Shown here piece after piece: positions 1 through 8,681 of a stretch of DNA of 64,000 bases. Within the stretch, counting starts at the first letter, position 1; every line of letters starts with the position of its first letter. Location of the stretch: contig NZ_BAAAUV010000018.1 of the NCBI RefSeq assembly GCF_039534125.1, positions 91,403 to 155,402 on the forward strand, in the 5' to 3' direction. The stretch comes from Actinocorallia longicatena. Its GTDB lineage: Bacteria; Actinomycetota; Actinomycetes; Streptosporangiales; Streptosporangiaceae. Position numbers and translations under genes: made by a program. The notes beneath the pieces are model-generated. The model saw only the letters and a program-made list of their open reading frames with translations. It searched no databases and was not told the origin of the DNA.

Positions 1-1
1 G

Positions 2-1366
2 GCCGTGTTCGCGCTGGTCGGCTGGTGGCGCGGGCTGCGGCCGCTCGGCGACAACTCCTTCCTCACCCATCTGGCGACCGGCCGGTGGATCCTGGACCAC
101 GGCCTGCCGCGCGCCGACCCGTTCTCCTTCACCGCCCCCGGCGACCCGTGGGTGCTCCAGTCCTGGCTGGTCGAGCTCCTGTACGCCGGGCTCGACCGGT
201 CCTTCGGCGGGTCGGCGATCCAGCTCCTCAACGCGGCGGCCGGAGCGGGCATCGGCTGGTCGGCCTACCGGCTGGCGCTGCGGCTGTCGGGAGACCGGGT
301 GCGGGCGGCGCTGCTGACGGCCTCGGCGCTGTCGGCGTCGGTCTGGTTCTGGTGGGAGCGCCCGCTGCTGTTCGGGATCGCGTTCCTGCTGGCCCTGGTC
401 TGGGCGGTCGAGTGCCCCGGCTCCCCGCTCGGCCGCAGGCCCCTGGTGACCCTGCCGATCCTGTTCTGGCTGTGGACGAGCAGCCACGGCACCTTCGCGC
501 TCGGCTACGTCTACCTCGGCCTCCATCTGGCCGGGCGCTGGGCGGAGGGCGAACGCCCCTCGCTCCGGCACGGGCTGCTCCCCGCCGCGCTCCTCGCCTT
601 CGCCGCGGGCTTCGCCAACCCCTACGGCTGGCGGCTCGTCGCCTTCCCCGCGAAGCTGATGGCCAGGGGGAGCGTCCTGGAGAACATCTCCGAATGGCAG
701 TCGCCGAGCTTCCGCGTCCCGCTGGGCATGCTGCTCGCGCTCTTCCTCGGCCTGACCGTCGTGATCCTCGCGCGGACCCGGCCGGGCCGGCGGGACCTGC
801 TGGTCGTGCTGCCGTTCCTGTTCCTCGCGCTGTGGGCGCAGCGCAACATCGCGCTCGCCCCGCTGGTGGTCCTGCCGGTGCTGGCCCGGCTCGTCGAGCG
901 CGCGGAGACCCCGGAGCGCCGGGCCGGACGGCCGTTCGCGGTCACCGCGTCGGCCGCGGTCCTGGCGATCGCGGCCTCCTTCCTCGTGCAGTCGGCCTCC
1001 GCGCCCGCCTACGGGCTGGGCAGAAGCCCCGTGGCGGCGGTGCGGGCGGTCGAGCGGGAGGGCCTGATCGGGCGGCGGATCCTGACCGTCGACGCCTGGG
1101 GCTGCTATCTCATCTACGCCTACGCGGGACGTCAGCCGGTCTTCGTCGACGACCGGTTCGACCTGTACCCCGAGCGCGTCACCGGCGACTACCTGAAGCT
1201 GCTCGACGGCGACCGGGACTGGCGGGCGATCCTCGGCCGGTACGCCTTCGACGTGGTCGTGTGGCCGGAGGAGAAACCGCTGAGCGAGTACCTGGCCGCC
1301 GATCCCGGCTGGCGGCAGGTCTTCCGTGACGCCATGGCCGCCGTGTACGTGCGCACCCCGCCGTGA
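2..1366 (+). CDS. Multi-pass membrane protein, glycosyltransferase-like, 5' end cut by the window
   Basis: The frame is open from the left edge, so the true start lies outside; the first in-window candidate is a GTG at 5. About 454 residues are visible, with roughly ten hydrophobic segments. An early polar loop (TGRWILDHG, then DPFSFTAPG and SWL) resembles the first extracytoplasmic loop of actinomycete GT39/ArnT-like membrane proteins. A C-terminal soluble part contains FVDDRFDLYP. This suggests a lipid-linked sugar transferase or relative, but the acceptor and donor cannot be told. Its stop overlaps the next start by 4 bp (GTGA), so the two are probably translated together. Confidence 0.6.
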   Translation, partial: AVFALVGWWRGLRPLGDNSFLTHLATGRWILDHGLPRADPFSFTAPGDPWVLQSWLVELLYAGLDRSFGGSAIQLLNAAAGAGIGWSAYRLALRLSGDRVRAALLTASALSASVWFWWERPLLFGIAFLLALVWAVECPGSPLGRRPLVTLPILFWLWTSSHGTFALGYVYLGLHLAGRWAEGERPSLRHGLLPAALLAFAAGFANPYGWRLVAFPAKLMARGSVLENISEWQSPSFRVPLGMLLALFLGLTVVILARTRPGRRDLLVVLPFLFLALWAQRNIALAPLVVLPVLARLVERAETPERRAGRPFAVTASAAVLAIAASFLVQSASAPAYGLGRSPVAAVRAVEREGLIGRRILTVDAWGCYLIYAYAGRQPVFVDDRFDLYPERVTGDYLKLLDGDRDWRAILGRYAFDVVVWPEEKPLSEYLAADPGWRQVFRDAMAAVYVRTPP

Positions 1367-2619
1367 CGGAGCTGTTCGCCGGGTCGTGGGCGGTCGCGGC
1401 GCTCCTGCACGTCTGGGCGCACCCCGCCTCGGCCGGGTTCACCGCCGCGCCGACCTGGACGGGCCTCGTGCACGTCCTGCTGGCGTTCGCCGCGCTCGCG
1501 GTCCTGCTGAGTCCCGGCCGGCGCGACCGGCTGGTCGTCCTGTGCGGGCTCCAGGTGCTCTCGGCCGCGATGGAGCTGCCCCGCCTCGGCAACCACTGGC
1601 TGCTCGCCGCGCTGGTCTCGGCAGCCGTCGTGACCACCCGCGACTTCGCGGCGCCCGCCCGGCTGGTCCTGCTCACCGCCTACTCCTTCATGGCCTTCTC
1701 CAAGCTGAACACCGGCTTCCTCGACCCGGCGGTGAGCTGCGGCCGGTTCTTCGCCGACGAGCTGGGCTCGTCCTACGGGCTGCCGACCCCGGGCACCGGG
1801 GCCGTGCCGTACCTGACGGCCGCCGTCGAGTGCGCGATCCCCGTGCTGCTGCTCGTGCGGCGCACCCGCGCCGCCGGGGTGCTCCTGGGGCTGGCCTTCC
1901 ACGGGCTGATCTCGCTGGACCGCACCCATCTGTTCACCGACTTCAGCGCCGTGCTGTACGCGCTGTTCCCGCTGTTCCTGGCCGGCGTCCCCGACCGCCG
2001 TCCGCGCACCCTCCTGGCCGCGGCGGGGCTCCTCGTCGGCTTCGGGCTGTGGACCTTCCCCGGGGAGTGGGCGCGCAGCGCGGGACTGCTGTGGTGGCTG
2101 GTGGCCGCGGTCCCGGTGGCGGCGGCCGCAGTCCGGCACCGGGCACCGGCCGCCCTCGGGAGGCCGCACCGCGGGCTCATGGTCCTGCCGGTGCTCGCGC
2201 TGCTGAACGGCCTCACGCCCTACCTGGAGGTCAAGACGGCCTTCGGCTGGAACATGTACGCCAACCTCCGCACGGTCGCGGGCCGCTCCAACCATCTGCT
2301 CGTGCCCGCGACCCTGCCGCTGTCGGGAGCGCAGCGCCATCTGGTGGAGGTGATCTCCTCCGGCGATCCCGCGCTCGGGGAGTACGCCGCCACCGGGTAC
2401 CTGCTGGCGGTGCCCCAGCTCCGCGCCTACGCCCGGATCCGTCCCGGCTCCGACCTCACCTACCGGCTCGACGGCGCCGAGCACCACGCGTCCCGGCTGG
2501 CAGGCGATCCCGTCCTCGGCCGTCCGCTCCCGTGGTGGCGGGAGAGGCTGCTGCCGCTGCGCGCCGTCGACCCCGGCCCGGGACCACGCTGCCAGTCCGG
2601 CTGGGGAGCCGCGGGCTGA
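1363..2619 (+). CDS. Integral membrane protein, HTTM/DoxX-like
   Basis: 418 residues starting at GTG 1363, inside the stop of the preceding membrane protein. About ten hydrophobic segments are visible. Around residues 105-135 the pattern SFMAFSKLNTGFLDP followed by SCGRFFADEL resembles the HTTM (vitamin K-dependent carboxylase-like) membrane domain. A soluble C-terminal tail follows the last hydrophobic segment. No catalytic residues can be assigned. The coupling to the upstream GT-like protein suggests a shared role at the envelope. The family call rests on motif resemblance only. Confidence 0.5.
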   Translation: MTELFAGSWAVAALLHVWAHPASAGFTAAPTWTGLVHVLLAFAALAVLLSPGRRDRLVVLCGLQVLSAAMELPRLGNHWLLAALVSAAVVTTRDFAAPARLVLLTAYSFMAFSKLNTGFLDPAVSCGRFFADELGSSYGLPTPGTGAVPYLTAAVECAIPVLLLVRRTRAAGVLLGLAFHGLISLDRTHLFTDFSAVLYALFPLFLAGVPDRRPRTLLAAAGLLVGFGLWTFPGEWARSAGLLWWLVAAVPVAAAAVRHRAPAALGRPHRGLMVLPVLALLNGLTPYLEVKTAFGWNMYANLRTVAGRSNHLLVPATLPLSGAQRHLVEVISSGDPALGEYAATGYLLAVPQLRAYARIRPGSDLTYRLDGAEHHASRLAGDPVLGRPLPWWRERLLPLRAVDPGPGPRCQSGWGAAG

Positions 2620-2641
2620 CGGCGCCGGGACGGCGGCTGGA

Positions 2642-2998
2642 TCAGGACGGCCGCTGGATCCGGTAGCCCGCGGACTCCAGGGCCTTGACGGCGTCGTCCT
2701 GGAGACGTTCGGGCACGAGGACGAGGTCGGCGTGGAAGGTGGAGGCCACGAAGACCTCGATGCCCGCCGCGGCCAGGGGGGTGAGCAGCCCGGACAGGAC
2801 GCCGGGGACGTCCAGGCCGTGGGCCTCGCCGTAGAAGCCCGTCCAGCGGTCGGCCGCGGTCCACGGGTCGGCCTCCCGGACGACCGTCAGCCCCTCGGGC
2901 GCGCGGACCAGGGCGATCCACTCGTCGTCCTCGGGGAACGCGGTGGCCGGGAGGTGGCCGATGGTGAAGGTGGACGGCACGATGCCCAGGGTCAGCAT
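2642..2998 (-). CDS. ACT-domain protein (CASTOR/POLLUX-related type)
   Basis: 118 residues. The sequence has an N-terminal half with DDEWIALVRAPEG and a C-terminal ACT-like half ending in VLVPERLQDDAVKALESAG, the usual pattern of small actinobacterial ACT proteins related to the CASTOR arginine-sensor fold. Such proteins bind amino acids or similar small ligands. The effector here is unknown. It lies just downstream of the spermidine-synthase-like gene on the same strand (23 bp gap), so the two may be co-transcribed. Confidence 0.7.
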   Translation of the reverse strand: MLTLGIVPSTFTIGHLPATAFPEDDEWIALVRAPEGLTVVREADPWTAADRWTGFYGEAHGLDVPGVLSGLLTPLAAAGIEVFVASTFHADLVLVPERLQDDAVKALESAGYRIQRPS

Positions 2999-3021
2999 TC
3001 GAACACCCTATCCAATCGGCG

Positions 3022-5040
3022 TCAGGCGAGGGCGGTGCGCCGCATCACCGCGAACGCGGCCAGGTAGAGGACGGCGGCGACGATCAGCAGGAAGTGGTAG
3101 CCGGTGGCCAGCCCGATGTACTCCAGGCAGCCGCCGACCATCGCGCCCAGCAGGTTCGCCCCGAACGCGGTGGAGGCGTCGGCGGTCTCGGTGAAGCGCC
3201 GGGCGAAGATGATGTTCGCGGCGAAGATCGGCAGGAATGCGATCGTCACGGCGGCCACCGCCCGCACCGGGAGCGGGAGCTCCAGCAGCCAGGAGTTGGG
3301 GACCACCCAGGCCAGCACGAGGCCCGCGAGCAGGATCCCGAACATCACCGGGAGCGGTGGCGTCCGGAACCTGCGGGTCACCTCCACGGCCGCCAGCACC
3401 GCCACCAGGACGCCGCCGAAGACGATCGCGTTCACCACCCAGGTCGTGCCGAACAGCAGCGCGAACCCCGTGACGCTCTTCGTCTCCAGCAGCATGAACG
3501 CCGCACCGAGCAGGACCAGGTCGCCGTAGGGCCGCATCTTGCGGAACGGCCCGCCGAACAGCCGCACCACGATGACCGAGGCGGCCAGGATCAGGGCGAG
3601 CACGATCAGGTGCAGCGACGGGATCGAGGCGTCCTTGAGGTAGAGGAACGGCCGGTCGTCGGTGGTCGGCTCGACGAACGACTCGTCCGTCCAGACCGAC
3701 TGGCACGCCTGGTCGGCCTGGGTGAGCCCGGCGGTCATGACGGCGAGCTGGCCGGCGGCCGAGGGGACGTCCAGGCAGGGGGCGTGGCCGAAGACCTTGT
3801 CGGCCGTCCCGGCGAGCCGGTCGACCAGCCAGCGCTCCCGGTAGAAGTTGTACATGGAGAACGCGCCGCCCGGCTTGAGGTGGTCGCGGGCGGAGGCGAA
3901 GGCCTCCCTGGTGAACAGGTAGGACTCCAGCCGCAGCGCGCCCTGGCCCGGCACGAGCGTCAGGGAGTCGGGCAGCGCGAAGATGATCAGGTCGTACTTG
4001 CGGTCGGTCGAGGACAGGAACGCCCTGCCGTCGTTGATGTGGGCGTGGACCCTCGGGTCGCCGTAGGGCTTGTCGGGGTTGCGCTGGACGCCGATGCCCT
4101 TGAGCCGCGGGTCGATCTCGACCGCGTCGACCCGGGTCGCGCCGTTGCGCAACGCGATGGCGGCGTCGGTGCCGCTGCCCGCGCCGACGATCAGGACGTC
4201 CTTGTGCGGGTTGGCGGGCGTGCGGGCGTAGGGGTAGCCGTAGAAGGGCGACTCCTGGAGCCGGTAGTTCGCGTCCGAGACGCTCTGGTGCGGCACGCCG
4301 TTCGCGGTGATCTGGGTGCCGGGGTGGCCGTCCCACATCCCGCTCGTCCAGGTGATCTTGCTGTAGGGCGACCAGAGGGTCTGGGCGGCGATCGACTCGC
4401 CCGCCAGCAGCGCGACCAGCGCGAGCGCGGGGGTGATGACGAGCAGCCGCTCGATCAGGTTGTCCGGCGCGAGCAGCCACAGGTAGAGCCCTGCGGCGAT
4501 GACGCCCCACACGACCGGCGGCGCGTACAGGAACGACAGCGCGGTGAAGGCGCCGATGCCCAGCAGGCTGCCGACAAGGTCCCAGCGGTAGGCGTCCAGG
4601 CGGGACAGCCGCTCGAAGCACTCCCCGACGATCTGCGCCGGTCCCATGAGGATCGTCGCGACGGCCAGGAAGATGACCGGCAGGACCGTCCAGGCGGGCG
4701 GCCCCTCGATCGAGACGGCCGTGAAGTAGATGAGGTCGCTGCCCGACCGGTTGATCGTCACCGGGTACTTCAGCACCAGCCCGACGAGCAGGGCGAGGAT
4801 CATCAGCGACAGGATCGGCTTGCCCGGGTTCCTGGACGCCCGCAGGAATCCGACCCCGATCCCGAGGAACGACCCCAGCAGGACGAAGTTGCTGAAGTAG
4901 GCGAGGTGGACCACGTTCGACCCGGTCCACCGGATCAGGGCCAGCTCGAGGAAGAGCATCAGCGCGCTGCTGCCCACCAGTCGGCGCTTGACCGAGTTCG
5001 AGTTCTCCACGGTCACGGTCGGCTCGTCGGTGAGCGACAT
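3022..5040 (-). CDS. Membrane protein with embedded spermidine-synthase-like methyltransferase-fold domain
   Basis: 672 residues. The N-terminal third and the C-terminal third are hydrophobic (about 7 plus 5 segments). Between them, around residues 265-440, is a Rossmann domain with VLIVGAGSGTDA, an acidic strand end VDAVEIDPR and INDGRAFL, as in polyamine aminopropyltransferases. Proteins of this layout are annotated as fused MFS/spermidine synthases. Whether they make polyamines is not established, and the aminopropyltransferase gate-loop residues are not evident. The ATG at 5040 is followed by a polar leader before the first hydrophobic segment. Confidence 0.75.
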   Translation of the reverse strand: MSLTDEPTVTVENSNSVKRRLVGSSALMLFLELALIRWTGSNVVHLAYFSNFVLLGSFLGIGVGFLRASRNPGKPILSLMILALLVGLVLKYPVTINRSGSDLIYFTAVSIEGPPAWTVLPVIFLAVATILMGPAQIVGECFERLSRLDAYRWDLVGSLLGIGAFTALSFLYAPPVVWGVIAAGLYLWLLAPDNLIERLLVITPALALVALLAGESIAAQTLWSPYSKITWTSGMWDGHPGTQITANGVPHQSVSDANYRLQESPFYGYPYARTPANPHKDVLIVGAGSGTDAAIALRNGATRVDAVEIDPRLKGIGVQRNPDKPYGDPRVHAHINDGRAFLSSTDRKYDLIIFALPDSLTLVPGQGALRLESYLFTREAFASARDHLKPGGAFSMYNFYRERWLVDRLAGTADKVFGHAPCLDVPSAAGQLAVMTAGLTQADQACQSVWTDESFVEPTTDDRPFLYLKDASIPSLHLIVLALILAASVIVVRLFGGPFRKMRPYGDLVLLGAAFMLLETKSVTGFALLFGTTWVVNAIVFGGVLVAVLAAVEVTRRFRTPPLPVMFGILLAGLVLAWVVPNSWLLELPLPVRAVAAVTIAFLPIFAANIIFARRFTETADASTAFGANLLGAMVGGCLEYIGLATGYHFLLIVAAVLYLAAFAVMRRTALA

Positions 5041-5226
5041 ATACGGTCCTCGCTGGGGGAGTCGGGGGCCTGCTACCAGGGAAAGAAACGTACCGTTACC
5101 GGCCGGAACTTCGGTAGTGCGTACACGCGCGCGGGTAAACGAACTCTCAATTCGGCTGCGTCATCACTCTCTGTGTTCCTAACCTTCGGATGTCTTGACA
5201 GTCCCAGGTCAGAGAGGTTCCCCCAC

Positions 5227-6207
5227 ATGCCGGACATGGCGGCAGAGAAGCGGTATCGGGAGTTGGTCAGGCTGTCGTACCTGATCCTGCCCGGAGACGG
5301 GTCGCGGGAGGTCCGGCTGGCCCTCGCGCGGCGGATCGTCGACCGGAACCTGCCGCGCAGGCCGGTGAGCGGCCGGACCTACTTCGAGGCGCGTCAGCGG
5401 GTCCTGCGCCAGTCGCTCCATCCCTCGCGGCGGCTGCGGATCCGGCTCGTCCCGTGGCAGCGCGGGCTGCCCGCGGCGGTCCCCGGCAATCCGGCGCTGG
5501 CCGCCCTCGAACCGGGCGAGCGCGTCACCTACGTGCTGCGCAGGGTCGCCAAGCTGCGCCGGTACATCGTCCGCGACCTGCTCGTCGACCTCGGGGTCGG
5601 TGATCCGCAGACGCTGCTGACCCGGGTCGAGGAGATGCCCGACCTCGACGTGCTGGCCCCCGTCAACGTCGGCAAGCGCCGCAGGTTCCGGCGCTCCCGC
5701 GTCCCGCTGCTGGTCGCCACGGCGCTGACCTGCGCGCTCGTGGCGGCCGTCGAGGTCGAGGAGCACAGCCACTCGGTCGCGGCCGCGCGGGCCACCCACC
5801 ACCCGACGCCCGCCCCGGTGCGGCCGACGAAGGCACCCCTGCCCGTCCCGCCGGCCGAGACCGTCTACTGGAAGGGCACGCTGCCCGCCAAGGGCGGCGC
5901 GGCCGAGCTGCGCTGCCGCAGGGAGACCCTGCCGGACGGCACCGTGCGCCAGGCCGGGATCCTCATCGTGAGGAAGGTCAGGTTCGTGGCGAGCGAGTGC
6001 GCGGACGGCGCCACCGGCCTGTGGTGGAAGGCCCCGTCGCAGCGCTGGTACTACCTGGCCGCCGCCCGGCCCGGACTCCAGGTGAAGCTCGCCGGGGTCA
6101 AGCGCAAGGGCGCGCTGGCCTACGTGAAGGGGACCAAGGCGAAGAAGACGCCCCTGCGGAAGCCGGTGCTCACCACGGTGGCGGTGAAGGCAGGCGGCAC
6201 GACCTGA
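5227..6207 (+). CDS. Single-pass membrane protein with a sigma-like N-terminal helical domain
   Basis: 326 residues from ATG 5227, preceded by AGAGG. Residues 1-150 are helical and basic (LVRLSYLILPGD, REVRLALARRIVDRNLP) and resemble the degenerate sigma-70-like segments common in actinomycete regulatory proteins. One membrane segment follows (about 160-178, VPLLVATALTCALVAAV), then a Pro-rich linker. An extracytoplasmic domain of about 110 residues has two cysteines in ELRCRRE and ASECADG. A membrane-bound regulator or anti-sigma-like protein is possible; the function is not recognised. A longer open frame extends upstream but is antisense to the spermidine-synthase-like gene, so I rejected that start. 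Confidence 0.6.
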   Translation: MPDMAAEKRYRELVRLSYLILPGDGSREVRLALARRIVDRNLPRRPVSGRTYFEARQRVLRQSLHPSRRLRIRLVPWQRGLPAAVPGNPALAALEPGERVTYVLRRVAKLRRYIVRDLLVDLGVGDPQTLLTRVEEMPDLDVLAPVNVGKRRRFRRSRVPLLVATALTCALVAAVEVEEHSHSVAAARATHHPTPAPVRPTKAPLPVPPAETVYWKGTLPAKGGAAELRCRRETLPDGTVRQAGILIVRKVRFVASECADGATGLWWKAPSQRWYYLAAARPGLQVKLAGVKRKGALAYVKGTKAKKTPLRKPVLTTVAVKAGGTT

Positions 6208-6285
6208 GCCCAGTCAGTCGGCACTTACTCGGGGATGGCACACTGTCCTCGTAAAAGCCGGATGAACGCGAAGGGGTGTGGGGTC

Positions 6286-7422
6286 ATGGGTCCGCTTTCA
6301 GGGGTCCGGGTGATCGAGCTGGCCGGGATCGGTCCCGGCCCGTTCGCCGCGATGGTGCTGGCCGACCTCGGCGCCGAGGTCATCCGGGTCGACCGGCCGG
6401 GCCGGGGCGGAGCGGGCCCGGCGGCCAACGCCGACCTGTCCAACCGGGGCAAGCGCTCGGTGGCCGTCGACCTCAAGAGCGACGCGGGCCGCGAGGTGGT
6501 GCTCCGCCTGATCGACCAGGCCGACGTGCTGATCGAGGGATTCCGCCCCGGCGTCACCGAGCGGCTCGGCCTCGGCCCCGACGAGTGCCTCAAGCGCAAC
6601 CCCAAGCTCGTCTACGGCCGGATGACGGGCTGGGGCCAGGAGGGCCCGCTCAGCCAGCTCGCCGGGCACGACATCGGCTACATCGCGATCACGGGCGTCC
6701 TGCACGCGATCGGCCGCAGGGGCGGCCCGCCCCAGGTGCCGCTGAACCTGCTCGGCGACTTCGCCGGCGGCAGCATGTACCTCGTCGTCGGGATCCTGGC
6801 GGCCCTGCTGGAGTCGACGCGCAGCCGCCAGGGCCAGGTCGTCGACGCCGCGATCGTCGACGGCGCCGCCCACCTGTCGACCTTCATCCACGCCTTCATG
6901 GCCTCCGGCACCTGGACGACCGAGCGCGGCACCAACCTGCTCGACACCGGAGCGCCCTTCTACGACGTCTACGAGACCTCCGACGGCGAGTACATGGCCG
7001 TCGGCGCGATCGAGTCGCAGTTCTACGCCGAGTTCCTGCGCCTGCTCGAGGTCGACCCCGCCGAGGCCGGTCAGTTCGACTTCGCGAACTGGGAGAACAA
7101 CCGGGCCCTGTTCGCCTCGCGGTTCAAGGCGAAGACCCGCGACGAGTGGGCCCAGGTCTTCCTCCCCTCCGACGCCTGCGTCGCCCCGGTCCTCAGCCTC
7201 GAAGAGGCCAAGACCCACCCCTACAACGCCGCCCGCGACGTGTTCGTCACCGGCCCCGACGAGCGCCTCCAGCCGGCCCCCGCCCCCCGCTTCTCCCGGA
7301 CGCCCGGAGAGATCACCCGGCCGCCGTCCATCGGCGGCGCGCACTCCCGCGAGATCCTGACCGAGCTCGGTTTCGCGGACGTCGACGAACTGATCGCCTC
7401 GGGCGCTGTCGCCGAGGGCTGA
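6286..7422 (+). CDS. CaiB/BaiF family III CoA-transferase, alpha-methylacyl-CoA racemase type
   Basis: 378 residues from ATG 6286 (AAGGGG upstream). The N-terminal pattern LSGVRVIELAGIGPGPFAAM and AEVIRVDRPG are typical of family III CoA-transferases. Two further motifs match alpha-methylacyl-CoA racemase specifically: AGHDIGYIAITGVL, carrying the catalytic His, and LLGDFAGGSM, carrying the catalytic Asp. Family knowledge: these enzymes epimerise 2-methyl-branched acyl-CoAs during degradation of branched lipids, sterol side chains and isoprenoids. A second CoA-transferase gene follows 20 bp downstream. An earlier ATG at 6262 is possible. Confidence 0.85.
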   Translation: MGPLSGVRVIELAGIGPGPFAAMVLADLGAEVIRVDRPGRGGAGPAANADLSNRGKRSVAVDLKSDAGREVVLRLIDQADVLIEGFRPGVTERLGLGPDECLKRNPKLVYGRMTGWGQEGPLSQLAGHDIGYIAITGVLHAIGRRGGPPQVPLNLLGDFAGGSMYLVVGILAALLESTRSRQGQVVDAAIVDGAAHLSTFIHAFMASGTWTTERGTNLLDTGAPFYDVYETSDGEYMAVGAIESQFYAEFLRLLEVDPAEAGQFDFANWENNRALFASRFKAKTRDEWAQVFLPSDACVAPVLSLEEAKTHPYNAARDVFVTGPDERLQPAPAPRFSRTPGEITRPPSIGGAHSREILTELGFADVDELIASGAVAEG

Positions 7423-7442
7423 GGATCCGGTTGACTCAGGAC

Positions 7443-8591
7443 ATGTCATTGCTGCGCGGCCTGCGGGTGCTCGAGGTGTCCTCCTTCGTGGCCGCGCCGC
7501 TGGGCGGGATGACCCTGGCCCAGCTCGGCGCCGAGGTCGTCAGGGTCGACCCGATCGGCGGCGCCGCGGACACCCACCGGTGGCCCCTGGACGAGCACGG
7601 CGCCTCGCTCTACTGGGCGGGCCTGAACAAGGGGAAGCGCTCGATCGCGGTCGACCTGCGCTCGTCCCCCGGCCGTGAGCTGGTCACCCGGCTGGCGGCC
7701 CAGGCCGGGGTGGTCCTCACCAACGCGCCCTGGCCGTCGTACGAGGACCTGCGGGCCCGCCGTCCCGGGCTGATCCACGTCGCGATCGAGGGGCATCCGG
7801 GAGGGCGTCCCGCGGTCGACTACACCGTGAACGCCGAGACCGGTTTCCCCATGGTCACCGGGCTCGGCGGCGAGCCCGTCAACCACGTGCTGCCCGCCTG
7901 GGACGTGGCCTGCGGGCTGTACGCGGCGGTCGCGATCCTCGCCGCCGACCACCACCGCCTGCGCACCGGGAACGGCCGCGCCATCAGGATCGCCCTGTCC
8001 GACGTCGCCCTCGCGACGGCCGGCAACCTCGGCTTCCTGGGCGAGGCCGAGCTGAACGGGGTCGACCGGCCGCGCATCGGCAACCACCTGTACGGCGGGT
8101 TCGCCCGCGACTTCACCTGCTCCGACGGGCGCCTGATGCTCGTCACCCTCACCCGCCGCCACTTCGACGCGCTGATGAAGGCGACGGGCGCCACCGAACG
8201 CGCCGCCGAGCTGGAACGCCTGGTCGGCGCCGACTTCGGCGAGGACGGCGACCGCTACCGGCATCGCGAGCCGCTCGCGGCGCTGGTCGAGCCGTGGTTC
8301 GCGGCCCGCACCCTGGCCGAGGCGGGGGAGGCCCTCGACCGCACACCGGTCCTGTGGTCGCCCTACCGGACCTTCCGCGAGGTCCTCGAGCACGACCACG
8401 ACCTGCTGACCGAGATCGACCAGCCGGGCATCGGCCGCCACCGGGTGCCGGGCTCGCCGATCGACTCCGGCGGCGACCGCGGCGCCCTCCCCGCACCGCT
8501 CCTCGGTCAGGACGCCGACCTCGTCCTGACCAGGCTCGGTCTCGCTCCCGCAGACATAGAACGCCTCAAAAAGGACGGCACGGTCGGGTGA
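7443..8591 (+). CDS. Family III CoA-transferase resembling 2-methylfumaryl-CoA isomerase (Mct)
   Basis: 382 residues from ATG 7443. It opens with LRGLRVLEVSSFVAAPLGG and has AGLNKGKRSIAVDLR, VDYTVNAETGFP and VNHVLPAWDVACG. From memory this combination is characteristic of the family of Chloroflexus mesaconyl-CoA C1-C4 CoA-transferase (2-methylfumaryl-CoA isomerase). No other gene of the 3-hydroxypropionate bicycle is in the window, so the actual substrate is open; another branched acyl-CoA is equally likely. It follows the racemase-like gene closely, and the pair is probably one transcript. Confidence 0.75.
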   Translation: MSLLRGLRVLEVSSFVAAPLGGMTLAQLGAEVVRVDPIGGAADTHRWPLDEHGASLYWAGLNKGKRSIAVDLRSSPGRELVTRLAAQAGVVLTNAPWPSYEDLRARRPGLIHVAIEGHPGGRPAVDYTVNAETGFPMVTGLGGEPVNHVLPAWDVACGLYAAVAILAADHHRLRTGNGRAIRIALSDVALATAGNLGFLGEAELNGVDRPRIGNHLYGGFARDFTCSDGRLMLVTLTRRHFDALMKATGATERAAELERLVGADFGEDGDRYRHREPLAALVEPWFAARTLAEAGEALDRTPVLWSPYRTFREVLEHDHDLLTEIDQPGIGRHRVPGSPIDSGGDRGALPAPLLGQDADLVLTRLGLAPADIERLKKDGTVG

Positions 8592-8670
8592 CTTGCCCAG
8601 GTTCCCGGCGAATGGAAGGGAACCGGCCTGTATAACTGAGCCGTCTGACCGGGAAACCCCCGCCCGCAGC

Positions 8671-8676
8671 AGGAGG
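8671..8676 (+). promoter_or_regulatory. Strong ribosome binding site setting a TTG start
   Basis: AGGAGG lies five bases before TTG 8682. No ATG or GTG in this frame is as well placed, so the TTG is taken as the start of the VWA protein. Confidence 0.7.
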
Positions 8677-8681
8677 ACTCG

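Noticed and set aside
3094..5226. Long upstream extension of the membrane protein that starts at 5227
   Set aside because: The extension is antisense to the spermidine-synthase-like gene and has the composition of a shadow frame; a ribosome site precedes ATG 5227.
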